Assembly: GCA_003963365.1 (NCBI GenBank)
Contig: RXJG01000001.1
Span: 1 to 64,000 of the forward strand
From: Sphingobacteriales bacterium
GTDB taxonomy: Bacteria; Bacteroidota; Bacteroidia; Chitinophagales; Chitinophagaceae
Length of the DNA stretch: 64,000 nt
Direction of reading: 5' to 3'
A program made the translations under genes and the position numbers. Positions 35,000 through 43,129 of the stretch are shown here, one piece after another. The notes below the pieces were generated by a model. It was not told the origin of the DNA. It worked only from the letters and a program-made list of their open reading frames with translations, and searched no databases. The first letter of the stretch is position 1. The number at the start of each line of letters is the position of its first letter.

Positions 35000-35572
35000 T
35001 TAAGCTTTTACTTTAGCAGCAACCGCATCTTTTTTGGTAAGCAGGTAGTAACCGCCAAATAATACAATAGAGAAGAACACGGTGGCAATCAAACTTCCTT
35101 TAAAGAAAGGTAATCCGTCATTGTAACACATCATTAAGCCGCTGAAGGTTTTTGGTCTTTGCCAGCCACCACCTCCAATCCATACCTGGAAATTGGAGAT
35201 TAAGAAATATAAAACGGGAGCGGCTACAGCACCTAATCCAATTTGTAAAACATTACGCTGGTTAATAAAGAAACCAACCACCGTTAATAGTCCGAACAAA
35301 ATATAATTAATGAACTGACCAGAGTAGAAACCCGGAGTATTACCTATGCCTGTAACATAAAGTAACTGGAACAATGCATCAGAAATAAACATAGATAACA
35401 GGGGTAAAAGGAAGGACATCTTTTTATCCCTAATAACAGAACCGCCAAATATTGCCATAGCAATTTGAGGTGCAAATCCCCATAAACTTTCTGGTCTTGG
35501 TAAAATACGGTAAACAGCAGCCACAATAACCAGCAACAGGAAAGAATAAACTATCGATTTATTAAACTTCAT
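35000..35572 (-). CDS. DUF6580-like multi-pass membrane protein, putative transporter
   Basis: About 190 residues from the ATG at 35572 (MKFNKS), rather than the GTG-like extension at 35605. Five to six membrane helices with short loops. The early segment ILPRPESLWGFAPQIAMAIFGGSVI and the conserved FLLPLLSMFISDALFQL are typical of the small putative-transport family (DUF6580) found in Bacteroidota, related in layout to ECF-type substrate-binding S components. The ligand is unknown. It is convergent with GNAT and shares the terminator at 34949. Confidence 0.75.
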   Translation of the reverse strand: MKFNKSIVYSFLLLVIVAAVYRILPRPESLWGFAPQIAMAIFGGSVIRDKKMSFLLPLLSMFISDALFQLLYVTGIGNTPGFYSGQFINYILFGLLTVVGFFINQRNVLQIGLGAVAAPVLYFLISNFQVWIGGGGWQRPKTFSGLMMCYNDGLPFFKGSLIATVFFSIVLFGGYYLLTKKDAVAAKVKA

Positions 35573-35701
35573 CTCAATAATGTTTGTGCCTACAAAAATA
35601 GCCAATTAAAGTTCCCGTTCAATTTTTTGTAAAAGCACTTTTCTACAGCCTGTGGAAAAGGATTTTGGTTTATTAAATGGTTATTATCCCTAATTTGTAA
35701 T

Positions 35702-36064
35702 ATGGCCCGTCATAATAAAACCGGAAAAGATGGTGAAACTTTAGCGGTACAGTATTTCAAGGATAAAGGCTTTACTGTTTTGCATACCAACTGGCGGCAT
35801 TCCCGTTATGAAATAGATATTATAGCGCATAAGGCAGATAAACTCCATTTTATTGAAGTAAAAACGAGAACCAGTACCAAATATGGTCATCCCGAAGAAT
35901 CTGTTGACCGTAAAAAATTGGAAAACCTGATGAAGGCAGGAGAGGAGTTTCTATTTCAAAACCCGGGCTGGAAGAAAGTCCAATATGATGTACTGTCTAT
36001 CACCTTTCAGCATCAGGGGATGCCTGAATATTTTTTGTTTGAAGATGTGTACCTCTACGACTAA
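35702..36064 (+). CDS. yraN: YraN-family (UPF0102) nuclease-fold protein
   Basis: A 120-residue endonuclease-like protein of the restriction-endonuclease fold, UPF0102. Catalytic-type signature: D-x(n)-E-x-K at IDIIAHKADKLHFIEVKTRT (Asp about 40, Glu and Lys about 54-56), then the conserved YGHPEESVDRKK segment. The biological role is unclear; the YraN/RnhB neighbourhood is frequent elsewhere but rnhB is absent here. Convergent with purB, sharing overlapping stop codons (TAA/CTA at 36061-36064). Confidence 0.9.
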   Translation: MARHNKTGKDGETLAVQYFKDKGFTVLHTNWRHSRYEIDIIAHKADKLHFIEVKTRTSTKYGHPEESVDRKKLENLMKAGEEFLFQNPGWKKVQYDVLSITFQHQGMPEYFLFEDVYLYD

Positions 36065-37407
36065 AATTTGCTTATCACACCTGTATAATTATGCGGAGTA
36101 ATCGCTTTCAATTCTTTTTTAACAGCAGCAGAAACTTTTAATCCATTAATGAACTTATGAATGGTTGCTTTATCAATCTTAGTGGCACCTCTTGTTAAGT
36201 CTTTCAATGCTTCGTATGGTGATGGATAGTTTTCTCTTCTCAAAATAGTTTGAATAGCTTCTGCTACCACTGCCCAGTTATCTTCCAGGTCAGCTTTTAT
36301 TTTGATTTCGTTCAACACTAATTTATTCAATCCTTTTTCCAATGATTTAAGCGAAAGAATAGTGTGAGCAAACGGAACACCAATATTGCGTAATACAGTG
36401 GAGTCAGTTAAATCTCTCTGTAATCTTGAAACAGGAAGCTTGGAAGACAAATGTTCAAATAACGCATTGGCAATACCTAAATTACCTTCAGCATTTTCAA
36501 AATCAATCGGGTTAACTTTATGGGGCATGGCACTGCTGCCCACTTCACCCTTCTTTACTTTTTGTTTAAAGTACTCCATCGAAACATAAGTCCATATATC
36601 ACGGGCAAAATCAATTAAAATAGTATTGATTCTTTTGATGGCGTCAAATTGCGCCGCTAAATTATCGTAGTGTTCAATTTGTGTGGTGAACTGCTGACGT
36701 TGTAATCCTAATTTCTTTTCTAAAAATCCATTGCCAAATTTTACCCAATCCTTTTTTGGATAAGCTACCATGTGAGCATTAAAATTTCCGGTGGCGCCGC
36801 CAAACTTGGCAGTGAATGGAATTTGTGCAAGGTTGCTTAATTGGTTTTCTAATCTTTCCACGTACACCATTATTTCTTTACCTAAAGAAGTAGGTGAGGC
36901 CGGTTGCCCGTGTGTGCGGGCCAGCATGGAAATACCCGACCATTCTTTGGCCAACTTTTTTAATTGAAGAACGAAGTTGGAAACAGATGGATAATATTCG
37001 TTTTCGACTGCTTCCTTCCACAATAATGGTACGGCAGTGTTATTAATATCCTGTGAGGTTAATCCAAAATGAACCCATTCTTTTAATGAATCCAAATGCA
37101 GAAAATCCAGTTCTTTTTTAATGAAATATTCTACCGCTTTTACATCGTGGTTAGTTACACTTTCCAGGTTTTTTATTTCAGTTGCTTTCTCAAGACTGAA
37201 GTTTTCATAAATGCTTCGCAGCGTTTTCTTATGCGAAGTATTCAGCGCAAAGAATTTTTCTTCTGATAAAGCAATAAAATATTCAATCTCTACAAAAATG
37301 CGGAAACGGATAAGGGCATATTCAGAAAAATAATCAGCTAAAAACTGCAACTGGTTGCGATAACGACCATCAATGGGGGAAATGGCGGTAAGATTTTGTA
37401 ATTCCAT
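36061..37407 (-). CDS. purB: Adenylosuccinate lyase
   Basis: PurB splits adenylosuccinate to AMP and SAICAR to AICAR in purine synthesis, a homotetramer. 448 residues. The catalytic Ser loop is SSAMPHKVNPIDFENAEGN (about 270-290). LARTHGQPASPTSLGKEIM (about 160-180) contains the general acid His, and HFGLTSQDINNTAVPLL is the third conserved region. It opens LTAISPIDGRYRNQLQFLADYFSEYAL, as in the family. It lies divergent from mqnA with only about 25 bp between starts, so the promoters overlap. Confidence 0.97.
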   Translation of the reverse strand: MELQNLTAISPIDGRYRNQLQFLADYFSEYALIRFRIFVEIEYFIALSEEKFFALNTSHKKTLRSIYENFSLEKATEIKNLESVTNHDVKAVEYFIKKELDFLHLDSLKEWVHFGLTSQDINNTAVPLLWKEAVENEYYPSVSNFVLQLKKLAKEWSGISMLARTHGQPASPTSLGKEIMVYVERLENQLSNLAQIPFTAKFGGATGNFNAHMVAYPKKDWVKFGNGFLEKKLGLQRQQFTTQIEHYDNLAAQFDAIKRINTILIDFARDIWTYVSMEYFKQKVKKGEVGSSAMPHKVNPIDFENAEGNLGIANALFEHLSSKLPVSRLQRDLTDSTVLRNIGVPFAHTILSLKSLEKGLNKLVLNEIKIKADLEDNWAVVAEAIQTILRRENYPSPYEALKDLTRGATKIDKATIHKFINGLKVSAAVKKELKAITPHNYTGVISKF

Positions 37408-37425
37408 TATTTAAGTTTCGTGGCG

Positions 37426-37433
37426 TAAATTTG
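37426..37433 (+). promoter_or_regulatory. Possible -7 box of mqnA overlapping the track start
   Basis: TAAATTTG matches TAnnTTTG exactly. If used, transcription starts near 37440 and mqnA would have to begin at the TTG at 37455 instead of 37431, because the box itself contains the TTG at 37431. Confidence 0.4.
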
Positions 37434-37454
37434 CCCCGCAAAACTAAAGTAAAA

Positions 37455-38228
37455 TTGGATAGTAAAATAAGGATTGCAGCCGTAAGTTATCTGAATACCC
37501 TGCCGCTGTTATACGGGATTGAGCATTCACCCGTTATGAATAAAATAGAATTGAAAGTGGATTACCCTTCAAAAATAGCCCAATGGCTTATTGATGGCGA
37601 TGTGGATGTGGCTTTAGTGCCGGTGGCTACTATTCCGCACCTGAAGGAAAGTTATATTGTAAGCGATTACGGAATCGGGGCCGACGGAAAAGTAGCTTCT
37701 GTATGCCTTTTCAGTGACGTGCCGGTTAATGAAATAAAAACAGTTATTCTCGATTACCAGTCCCGCACATCCAATGAACTGGCGAGGGTTTTATTAAGAG
37801 ATTACTGGAAGATAAGTCCTGATATTGTTTACAGTCAAAAAGAATATCGCCAGGAAATTAAAGGAACGACTGCGGCTGTGGTTATTGGCGACAGGGCCTT
37901 TGAACAAAAGAAAAACTCAACCTATTGTTACGACCTGGCAGAAGCCTGGAAGCAAATGACAGGTCTGCCTTTTATTTTTGCGGCCTGGATAAGCAACAAA
38001 AAATTACCTGCTGATTTTATAAAAGAATTTAATGCTGCCAATGAATATGGCGTCAATCATATTGAGGAAGTGATTAATAGTATCGAAAATAAACAGGGAA
38101 TTGATTTAAAGCAGTACTATACTCAGCATATCCGTTATTATCTCGATAATGACAAAAAGAAAGCGCTGAAAAAATTTCTGCAATTAAGCCTCGCCTTTAA
38201 TACCGAGACGCTTTTTCAGGGTGTTTAA
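37455..38228 (+). CDS. mqnA: Menaquinone biosynthesis protein MqnA (chorismate dehydratase)
   Basis: MqnA removes water from chorismate to form 3-enolpyruvyl-benzoate, the first step of the futalosine route to menaquinone. About 257 residues of type-2 periplasmic-binding fold: RIAAVSYLNTLPLLYGIEH (about 5-23), GDVDVALVPVATIPHL (about 49-64), SRTSNELARVLLRDYW, and GTTAAVVIGDRAF (about 139-151). All candidate starts are TTG: 37431 and 37455. The -7 box at 37426 supports 37455. Its 3' end overlaps the convergent flippase by 45 bp. Confidence 0.9.
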   Translation: MDSKIRIAAVSYLNTLPLLYGIEHSPVMNKIELKVDYPSKIAQWLIDGDVDVALVPVATIPHLKESYIVSDYGIGADGKVASVCLFSDVPVNEIKTVILDYQSRTSNELARVLLRDYWKISPDIVYSQKEYRQEIKGTTAAVVIGDRAFEQKKNSTYCYDLAEAWKQMTGLPFIFAAWISNKKLPADFIKEFNAANEYGVNHIEEVINSIENKQGIDLKQYYTQHIRYYLDNDKKKALKKFLQLSLAFNTETLFQGV

Positions 38229-39695
38229 TATGGGTTCAAAATCTGGTGTGAGTTTTAAATACCACACTGCTATTACAAACAACAAACTGAAGAAAGCACT
38301 TTTAATAAAGATGGCTAACCAGCCACTCAAGCCGGGAGTTAAATAGAAAACAATTAAGTAGGTGATTATTCCCAACGCTAAAGCCAGTAAAGTTTTTGTA
38401 CTAAACGGCTGCATCTTGAATTTATACCACAGAAAACCAAGCCGCACTATATTGTAACCAGTATAAGCCGCCAGGCTGGATATTGCCGCACCAGTTATAC
38501 CAATTCTCGGAACCAAAATAAAGTTCATGGGTATCAGCAACAGTAATAAAAATATTCCGGTAAAAAATTCTACCCGCCAGTAGTTGGAAGTACCAATGAT
38601 TTGTCCGTTTACTCCGGTGCCCATATCTATCAAGATTTTTATTCCCATTAAAAGCACTACATATTTTCCCTGCAGGTAAACGGGGTTTAAATGCAGTGTA
38701 GTAATTGCATTTTCATAGTTTAGCCAGATGTTTCCAAAAAGAAATAATGCAATCAGTAAAAGATTAATGCTGCTTCGCTGGTAAATGGTTTGAATTCGCT
38801 CATGATCTTTTTTTCTCCATGCTTCCGAAAGAAAAGGAATTGATATAGCAATCACACTTCGCTGAGGCACCTGAATAACATTACTTATATAAGTGGAGAA
38901 GGTAAATATAGCTACCATAGCCTGTGCATCTTTGAGCTTAGCAGAAATAATTAAACTATCAAAAGTAGCAGCAATGGTGCTGATAATGGTGCCGGCAAAA
39001 ATAAAAATGGCAAAGGGCAGCATCTTTTTCCAAAGCCGGCGGGTGAGTTTGCTGGGTTTTAAGCGGAGATGGAATTTGCCTTGCTTTCTCAGGTAAAAAA
39101 TGAGAATAATTACCAGTACGATATAGAGTAAACTGAACAGTTTAATAAAAACCGGATAGCCGATGATCTTAAAAACAAATAATAAGATTAATATCAGTGT
39201 AAGTATTCTTAATACTGTTTCCTTGAGAAAATTGGTGATGACTGTTCTTTTAATACTGTTACAATAACCATCAAGGAGATTATAAATGAGTAAAGCAAAC
39301 CCAAGGGGAAATATCCAGAAATAATAAGTGATTAATTGAGGCGAATTGGCACTGAATTTTCTTATAAAAAATCCTTTAAAAGCTGTAGCCACAAACATGA
39401 AAATAATAAAGGCGATTAATGGAATCACCAGCATCCAGCTAAGCAGGTCGTTGTCCTCTTCTTTAAGATTATTTTCATAGTAAGGATAAAATTTATACAT
39501 GATGGCAGTGCCGCCTAAAAAGGTAAACGCATAAATAAGATTGCTGAAATCAAAAAGCGTACGGGTAAGTCCATACTCATCGGGCCGGAAATAATGGGAA
39601 CTGGTGAAGAAAAGGTTGTTAATGAATCCAATTCCAAAGCCGAAAAATATAATAGCCGTAGTGATGATACTCTGTCGCCTGATGACATTACTCAT
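38184..39695 (-). CDS. Polysaccharide flippase (Wzx-like)
   Basis: A 503-residue membrane protein with about 12-14 helices of the MOP/Wzx flippase fold. It begins IITTAIIFFGFGIGFINNLFFT, contains a Gly/Pro-rich helix 3-4 loop, and ends with the C-terminal six-helix block. Such proteins flip undecaprenyl-linked sugar units to the periplasm. It is the only minus-strand gene at this edge of the polysaccharide locus, divergent from the methyltransferase block beginning at 39819, and probably serves it. Polysaccharide biosynthesis C-terminal family resemblance is from the helix pattern. Confidence 0.85.
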   Translation of the reverse strand: MSNVIRRQSIITTAIIFFGFGIGFINNLFFTSSHYFRPDEYGLTRTLFDFSNLIYAFTFLGGTAIMYKFYPYYENNLKEEDNDLLSWMLVIPLIAFIIFMFVATAFKGFFIRKFSANSPQLITYYFWIFPLGFALLIYNLLDGYCNSIKRTVITNFLKETVLRILTLILILLFVFKIIGYPVFIKLFSLLYIVLVIILIFYLRKQGKFHLRLKPSKLTRRLWKKMLPFAIFIFAGTIISTIAATFDSLIISAKLKDAQAMVAIFTFSTYISNVIQVPQRSVIAISIPFLSEAWRKKDHERIQTIYQRSSINLLLIALFLFGNIWLNYENAITTLHLNPVYLQGKYVVLLMGIKILIDMGTGVNGQIIGTSNYWRVEFFTGIFLLLLLIPMNFILVPRIGITGAAISSLAAYTGYNIVRLGFLWYKFKMQPFSTKTLLALALGIITYLIVFYLTPGLSGWLAIFIKSAFFSLLFVIAVWYLKLTPDFEPILNTLKKRLGIKGEA

Positions 39696-39787
39696 GCGAT
39701 AAAAGTAAGGAGATTTTCATTGGTCATCAAATACACCGTCCGTTGTACTTATCCAATAATATTTAACGGATATTAGCCGGCAACAAA

Positions 39788-39795
39788 TATCTTTG
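39788..39795 (+). promoter_or_regulatory. -7 box for the polysaccharide locus transcript
   Basis: TATCTTTG matches TAnnTTTG exactly and lies 23 bp before the ATG at 39819, giving a predicted leader of about 17 nt. No TTG is evident at the -33 position. Confidence 0.45.
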
Positions 39796-39818
39796 CCGGG
39801 AACGTAACTACCGGAAAT

Positions 39819-40259
39819 ATGGCAGAAACTTTAGGGATGCTATGTGATAAACTCACGATCGTAAAATTGAAGGAATATCATACAGAAGATCCGCAGCGGC
39901 TGGAAAGCCTGGCTAAACAAGCCACCCAGCTTCAGCAGGAAATTGATGAATATGTTCAGGCGGCCGTAGCTGGCAATATCCCTGTAGAACGACTCACCTT
40001 TGCTGCCAACAAAGTATTTAAAAAAGAAGGGAACGAAGTGAAGGAAGTTACCGGTGCTATCGGAAGTTTATTTTTTCAACTGGCAGATGTTAACTGTCGT
40101 CTTTGGCATGAGGTGGAAAAAGGGTATGATATCGAAAACATTCCAGTGACTGAAAAAGATGGTCTCATCAAACAGTTAGCTGTTCTTAACCTGGAACGTA
40201 ATAAATGTATTGATGCCATTGATCTGAAATTTGTAGAATTGATTCAATCTAAAAAATAA
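39819..40259 (+). CDS. Helical protein of unknown function in the polysaccharide locus
   Basis: A 146-residue mostly helical protein with no signal or membrane segment. It opens MAETLGMLCDKLTIVKLKEYH, carries charged heptad-like helices (QLQQEIDEYVQAA), and has a basic C-terminus. The opening resembles in part the helical DUF4254-type proteins found beside glycosyltransferases in Bacteroidota, but I would not assign it. First gene of a tightly packed plus-strand operon running to 48127, just behind a good -7 box. Confidence 0.65.
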   Translation: MAETLGMLCDKLTIVKLKEYHTEDPQRLESLAKQATQLQQEIDEYVQAAVAGNIPVERLTFAANKVFKKEGNEVKEVTGAIGSLFFQLADVNCRLWHEVEKGYDIENIPVTEKDGLIKQLAVLNLERNKCIDAIDLKFVELIQSKK

Positions 40260-40265
40260 GTTTGT

Positions 40266-41525
40266 ATGCATGTTAGAAAGAGAACAACCTGCAGGGTTTG
40301 TGGTTCATCTTCTTTAACTCCCGTAATTGACCTGGGACCACAATATTTACAGGGTTCATTTGTTAAGCCCGGTAAAGAAATGCCCTCTACCCGTAAAATC
40401 AATTGTTCATTGGTTCGCTGTAATCCACAATTAGATGAAAATGCATGCGGCTTATTGCAAATGGAGCACAGTGTTCCCCCGGAAATTTTATATGCGGCTT
40501 ACTGGTACCGTAGTGGTACCAACGCTACCATGCGCAACCATTTAAAAGGTATTGCAGATGAAGCATTAGCACTATTAAAGAGTCATACGGGGAACGTATT
40601 GGACATTGGCTGTAATGATGGTACTTTGCTCGGTTATTATCCTGCTTCGTTTGAAAAATATGGTTGCGATCCCAGTGATGTGGCGCAGGAAGTAAAAGGT
40701 GCTAAAGTAGTACAGGATATTTTTCCTTCGGCTGAATTGAGTAAAGTGATGGGTGATGCAAAGATGGATGTGATTACTTCCATTGCGATGTTTTATGATT
40801 TGGAAGATCCTGTAGCATTTGTAAAAAATATTAAACGTTCCTTGTCGCCGGAAGGTATCTGGGTGTTTGAGATGAGTTATATGCCCCGCATGCTGGAGCT
40901 GGATAGTTATGATACTATTTGCCATGAGCATTTGGAGTATTATAGTTTGGCAGTATTGGAGAAGATTGCAGCAATGGGTGAAATGAAGATATTTAAGATC
41001 AGCTTTAACGATATTAATGGTGGCAGCATCCGTTGTTTTGCCACACATAAGGAAAGTGGTTTGTACTATAATCTTGCGGATCATCACCTGATGAATGAAG
41101 TAAGACAAAAAGAATTTGATCTTGAACTTGATACTGATAAACCATATATCGCCTTCCAGTACCGGATTGAAAAAGTAAAAGATGATTTACATAATCTTTT
41201 AGTTGATTTAAAAAGACAGGGTAAGAAAGTTCACATCTATGGAGCTTCCACAAAAGGCAATACCATTTTACAGTGGTGCGATATTAATAATATGCTGGTG
41301 GAATATGCGGCTGAAAGAAATCCTGATAAATATGGAGCCTATACACTGGGTACTAATATCCCCATTATAAGTGAGGCGGAGAGCAGGGCCATGAACCCCG
41401 ATTATTACCTCGTATTGCCATGGCATTTTAAAGAAGAATTTATCGAGAGAGAAAAAGAAGCCCTGGAAAAAGGAACAGGATTTATTTTCCCTATTCCAAC
41501 TATTGATATTTATAAAAAATCCTGA
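40266..41525 (+). CDS. Class I SAM-dependent sugar C-methyltransferase
   Basis: 419 residues with the three-part layout of deoxysugar C-methyltransferases. An N-terminal zinc-ribbon opening has the pair CRVCGSSSLTPVIDLG (about 9-24) and a later Cys motif. The central SAM-binding domain has VLDIGCNDGTLLGYYP (about 115-130) and a motif near VITSIAMFYDLEDP. The C-terminal helical domain ends with HIYGASTKGNTILQW (about 320-334), the signature of NovU/TylCIII-type enzymes. It methylates a nucleotide-bound ketosugar; the exact substrate is unknown. Followed by the FkbM gene after 18 bp. Confidence 0.9.
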   Translation: MHVRKRTTCRVCGSSSLTPVIDLGPQYLQGSFVKPGKEMPSTRKINCSLVRCNPQLDENACGLLQMEHSVPPEILYAAYWYRSGTNATMRNHLKGIADEALALLKSHTGNVLDIGCNDGTLLGYYPASFEKYGCDPSDVAQEVKGAKVVQDIFPSAELSKVMGDAKMDVITSIAMFYDLEDPVAFVKNIKRSLSPEGIWVFEMSYMPRMLELDSYDTICHEHLEYYSLAVLEKIAAMGEMKIFKISFNDINGGSIRCFATHKESGLYYNLADHHLMNEVRQKEFDLELDTDKPYIAFQYRIEKVKDDLHNLLVDLKRQGKKVHIYGASTKGNTILQWCDINNMLVEYAAERNPDKYGAYTLGTNIPIISEAESRAMNPDYYLVLPWHFKEEFIEREKEALEKGTGFIFPIPTIDIYKKS

Positions 41526-41543
41526 ACCACTGAATAGCTTTTC

Positions 41544-42251
41544 ATGAATTTATCACGGATACTCATTAAACTAAAAAAGGCAGCAGATACAATACGGTTG
41601 CGTTCCAAAGTGAGCTATTCACAAAGCGGTGAAGATTTAATTGCTGATTATTTTTTTGAGAGTATTGGTATAAAACAGCCTGTTTATATTGATATCGGTG
41701 CTAACCAGCCCATAAAAGGAAATAATACCTATTTGTTTTATTTGAAAGGAAGTAAGGGCATTTGTATTGAGCCGGATATTAGTTTGATTCCTTCATTAAA
41801 AAAAACAAGACCTAACGATATTGTTTTGAACATTGGTGTTTCTGTTACCGTTGCTTCGGAAGCTGATTTTTATTTTTTTGATGGTCATTATAATGCGTGG
41901 AATACTTTTTCAAAAGAAGATGCTGATAAAAAAAGGAGAGAATCGGGTATTAGTTATCATCAATCGAAAGTGCAGTTGGATACAGTAGAAAATATTGCGG
42001 ATAAGTATAACTTTCGAAAAGTGAATTTTATTTCACTGGATGTAGAGGGGGTAGACCTGGCTATTTTGAAAAGTGTTGACTTTAAAAAACTCCGGCCTGA
42101 GTTGATCTGTGTGGAAACGATTGAGTTTTCGCTGAATAATACCATGAACAAAGACCAGGAAATCATCAGCTATATGCTCACGCAGGGTTATCGGGTGTAT
42201 GCTGATACAAATCTTAATACACTCTTTTGCCGTAGCGATATATTTCAATAA
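41544..42251 (+). CDS. FkbM-family methyltransferase
   Basis: A 235-residue class I methyltransferase. SQSGEDLIADYFFESIG opens the domain, VYIDIGANQPIKGNNTYLFY (about 55-74) is the SAM-binding loop (motif I), then GICIEPD (motif II) and FISLDVEGVDLAILKSVDF (motif III-IV). FkbM enzymes O-methylate hydroxyls of sugars or polyketides; at this location, glycan hydroxyl methylation is likely. It is 3 bp ahead of the SDR gene, firmly in the operon. Confidence 0.9.
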   Translation: MNLSRILIKLKKAADTIRLRSKVSYSQSGEDLIADYFFESIGIKQPVYIDIGANQPIKGNNTYLFYLKGSKGICIEPDISLIPSLKKTRPNDIVLNIGVSVTVASEADFYFFDGHYNAWNTFSKEDADKKRRESGISYHQSKVQLDTVENIADKYNFRKVNFISLDVEGVDLAILKSVDFKKLRPELICVETIEFSLNNTMNKDQEIISYMLTQGYRVYADTNLNTLFCRSDIFQ

Positions 42252-42253
42252 CG

Positions 42254-43129
42254 ATGAAAGCAATAATATTTGGCATTAATGGTCAGGATGGATTTTACCT
42301 TCAGTCTTTGCTGCAGCAGCAGGGGATAGAAGTTATTGGTATATCACGGCATGATGATCACATTAAAGCTGATATTACCAGTTTTGAAGATGTTCAGTCG
42401 CTCGTTAAAGAATATCAACCAGCTTTTATCTTTCATTTGGCTGCCAATTCCACTACCCGGCATGAGGTGATGTTTGAAAACCATCAAACAATTTCTACCG
42501 GTACGTTAAATATTTTAGAAGCAGTCCGGCTTCATTCTCCACATGCAAAAGTCTTTATTTCTGGAAGCGGCTTGCAATTTTTCAATAATAATCAGCCAAT
42601 AAAAGAAACAGATCCTTTTGAAGCAAGAGATGCGTATTCTGTAAGTCGTATACAATCGGTTTATGCTGCCCGGTATTTCAGGAGCAGACATGGTATAAAG
42701 ACTTATGTGGGCTATTTCTTCAATCATGATAGTCCCCGGAGATCGGAGCGGCATGTGGCACAAAAAATTGCAAGAGCGGCTAAACAAATTTCAATGGGGA
42801 GTAATGAACGATTACTCATAGGAGATATTAATACAATTAAGGAATGGACATTTGCCGGTGATGTGGTAGAAGGTATTTGGTGTTTAGTAAACCAGGATAA
42901 GGTATTTGAAGCAAATCTTGGCTCGGGTATTGGCTATTCAATTGCCAATTTTTTAACCGAATGTTTTTCGCTTATCGGAAAAAACTGGAAGGATTATGTG
43001 GATGTTGAAAAAGAATTTGAAGCAGAATATAAGCAATTAGTTTCCGATTCATCATTGATACAATCATTAGGCTGGAAACCTAAAACTTCATTAAAGCAGT
43101 TGGCACAACTGATGTTGGAGCAAGCATGA
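42254..43129 (+). CDS. GDP-mannose-4,6-dehydratase-like SDR with atypical active site
   Basis: A 291-residue extended SDR. The Rossmann glycine motif IIFGINGQDGFYLQSLL (about 3-19) reads as in GDP-mannose 4,6-dehydratases (G-x-x-G-Q-D-G), and FHLAANSTTRHEVMFENH (about 60-77) matches the 'HLAA.s....s' region. The catalytic position reads DAYSVSRIQSV, Tyr-x-x-x-Arg, instead of Tyr-x-x-x-Lys. Arg could weaken or alter catalysis. It may be an atypical dehydratase/epimerase or a related reductase. It ends 4 bp inside the next GT9 gene (ATGA overlap). Confidence 0.75.
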   Translation: MKAIIFGINGQDGFYLQSLLQQQGIEVIGISRHDDHIKADITSFEDVQSLVKEYQPAFIFHLAANSTTRHEVMFENHQTISTGTLNILEAVRLHSPHAKVFISGSGLQFFNNNQPIKETDPFEARDAYSVSRIQSVYAARYFRSRHGIKTYVGYFFNHDSPRRSERHVAQKIARAAKQISMGSNERLLIGDINTIKEWTFAGDVVEGIWCLVNQDKVFEANLGSGIGYSIANFLTECFSLIGKNWKDYVDVEKEFEAEYKQLVSDSSLIQSLGWKPKTSLKQLAQLMLEQA

